From contig JASLBT010000167.1 in assembly GCA_030146445.1 (NCBI GenBank), positions 1-35,472 on the forward strand: a stretch of 35,472 bases of DNA. The letters are read 5' to 3'. The notes under the pieces were generated by a model. The model had not been told where the DNA came from, made no database searches, and saw only the letters and a program-made list of their open reading frames with translations. The position numbers and the translations under genes are program-made. This DNA comes from Segetibacter sp. (GTDB lineage Bacteria > Bacteroidota > Bacteroidia > Chitinophagales > Chitinophagaceae). Shown piece after piece: positions 34,879 through 35,472 of this stretch; within the stretch, counting starts at the first letter, position 1; each line of letters starts with the position of its first letter.

Positions 34879-35163
34879 GACTGGCGGATTAGCGAATTGC
34901 GGGTTGTTTTCAAAAAAGATCTACACAATTGTAATTGTGAGTAAATGAAACGATCCTCAAAGATCCATGATTCGCTCTACCTCCATCAAATCCGTGCGTT
35001 CCGGTGCAATTGTTTGGTGACCAGCAGTACCAGGATAGCGACCCTGTTGCGACGCTCCGTTCAACTGATGTTGGCTATTGAGCAGAATGACTCGAAAGAG
35101 GAAGCAATTTTCGTTTGCAAAAGATGATCTTCAAAGACCAGGCGACCAACCGGGGTGTCGCCC

Positions 35164-35188
35164 GTCCGACTGGCGCAGCCGGGCGGAC
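35164..35188. repeat. GTCCGACTGG hairpin repeat, copy 3
   Basis: GTCCGACTGG, a CGCAG loop and CCGGGCGGAC form a 10-position stem with one A-G mismatch and one T-G pair. The preceding CGCC and the 5' arm match the copy at 2817-2830. It lies 110 bases before the last gene of the window. Confidence 0.7.
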
Positions 35189-35298
35189 AAGCAAAGGTCA
35201 ATCAGCGAACTTCCGCCTGTCCCAAAAAAGAAGCAAACAAATGCAAAGGTGAAGCGCAAGTGTTTCAAATATTCAAATACCAGGTATAATCAACAGTT

Positions 35299-35472
35299 AT
35301 GGCAGCTACGTTATCTATTTTATGTTTTCCCCAGCGCTGGATAAATAACCAGCTCACCGTAAGAGCCCTGGTGATTCCGCGTAATATTGATCCTACATTG
35401 CCCAACCAGGTGGGACCAGGCACTCCTGCATGGGGCGAAGCAGTAATGGGGTTGCGCGCCAGGTTTATTGCC
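35299..35472 (+). CDS. Unrecognised protein, N-terminal 58 codons only
   Basis: An ATG at 35299 opens a frame that stays open to the window end. It reads MAATLSILCFPQRWINNQLT, followed by VRALVIPRNIDPTLPNQVGP and an Ala/Arg-rich stretch. There is no signal peptide. The codon usage and the PQRW...RALVIPR pattern look protein-like and unlike the surrounding repeat DNA, so I believe it is a real gene. Being the next gene after the giant protein on the same strand, it may be its partner; the 640-base repeat-filled gap weakens that. I cannot assign a family from 58 residues. Confidence 0.7.
   Translation, partial: MAATLSILCFPQRWINNQLTVRALVIPRNIDPTLPNQVGPGTPAWGEAVMGLRARFIA

Larger units (their letters stand above)
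34659..35298. other. Repeat-rich intergenic region between two unknown genes
   Basis: About 640 bases with no credible gene. It holds an ACGGAT-type degenerate tandem repeat (34677-34878) and a GTCCGACTGG hairpin (35164-35188). Open frames at 34945-35127 and 35078-35344 are short, without recognisable features, and overlap the repeats. I saw no clear terminator after the giant gene. Confidence 0.65.

Overview
The window looks like a carbohydrate-utilisation region from a Bacteroidota genome, most likely a Chitinophagaceae-type soil or plant-litter bacterium. The evidence is a SusC/SusD pair, a xylanase ending in a type IX secretion (T9SS) sorting domain, promoters that fit the Bacteroidota TTG...TAnnTTTG pattern, and G-poor 'CATTCAT / ACTCAT' low-complexity intergenic DNA. 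The genus is an inference; no rRNA or tRNA gene is present to support it.

Positions 1-29,100 form a glucuronoxylan locus. A leftward block runs GH67 alpha-glucuronidase (9911-7770), SDR oxidoreductase (7716-6967), GH115 alpha-glucuronidase (6728-4176), GH10 xylanase (4161-3049) and, after a 590-base gap, a GH3-PA14 beta-xylosidase/glucosidase cut by the window start (2457-1). Divergent from it is a rightward pentose operon: xylose isomerase, TalC-type transaldolase, split transketolase (N and C halves) and xylulokinase (10261-16220). A second divergent pair follows. Leftward are a LacI-family regulator and a GH43 lipoprotein (19170-16976). Rightward are SusC, SusD, a multidomain T9SS-sorted GH10 xylanase and mannonate dehydratase UxuA (19492-29086).

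The two divergent intergenic regions share a near-identical operator, TGCAATCGGTTRCA, placed over the predicted -33 promoter boxes, plus a shared GCTAAAGTAGG block. The LacI protein next to one copy is therefore the likely single switch for the locus. The model is: surface GH10 cuts xylan; SusCD imports oligosaccharides; GH115/GH67 remove (methyl)glucuronate; GH10, GH43 and GH3 reduce the chain to xylose; XylA/XylB and transketolase/transaldolase feed glycolysis; UxuA, and perhaps the SDR as a substitute UxuB, handle the glucuronate branch.

From 29,391 the content changes. There is a 1755-residue protein of no family I recognise, without a signal peptide and with a beta-rich C-terminus. A 640-base repeat-rich gap follows, then the first 58 codons of another unrecognised protein running off the window. 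This pair is the best candidate for something undescribed. Intergenic DNA throughout carries several families of short repeats and hairpins (GTCCGACTGG hairpins, GTACAAGAGTGCGACGC, GGCTCC/GGAGCC, GGGATAGAACGGAT, CATTCAT).
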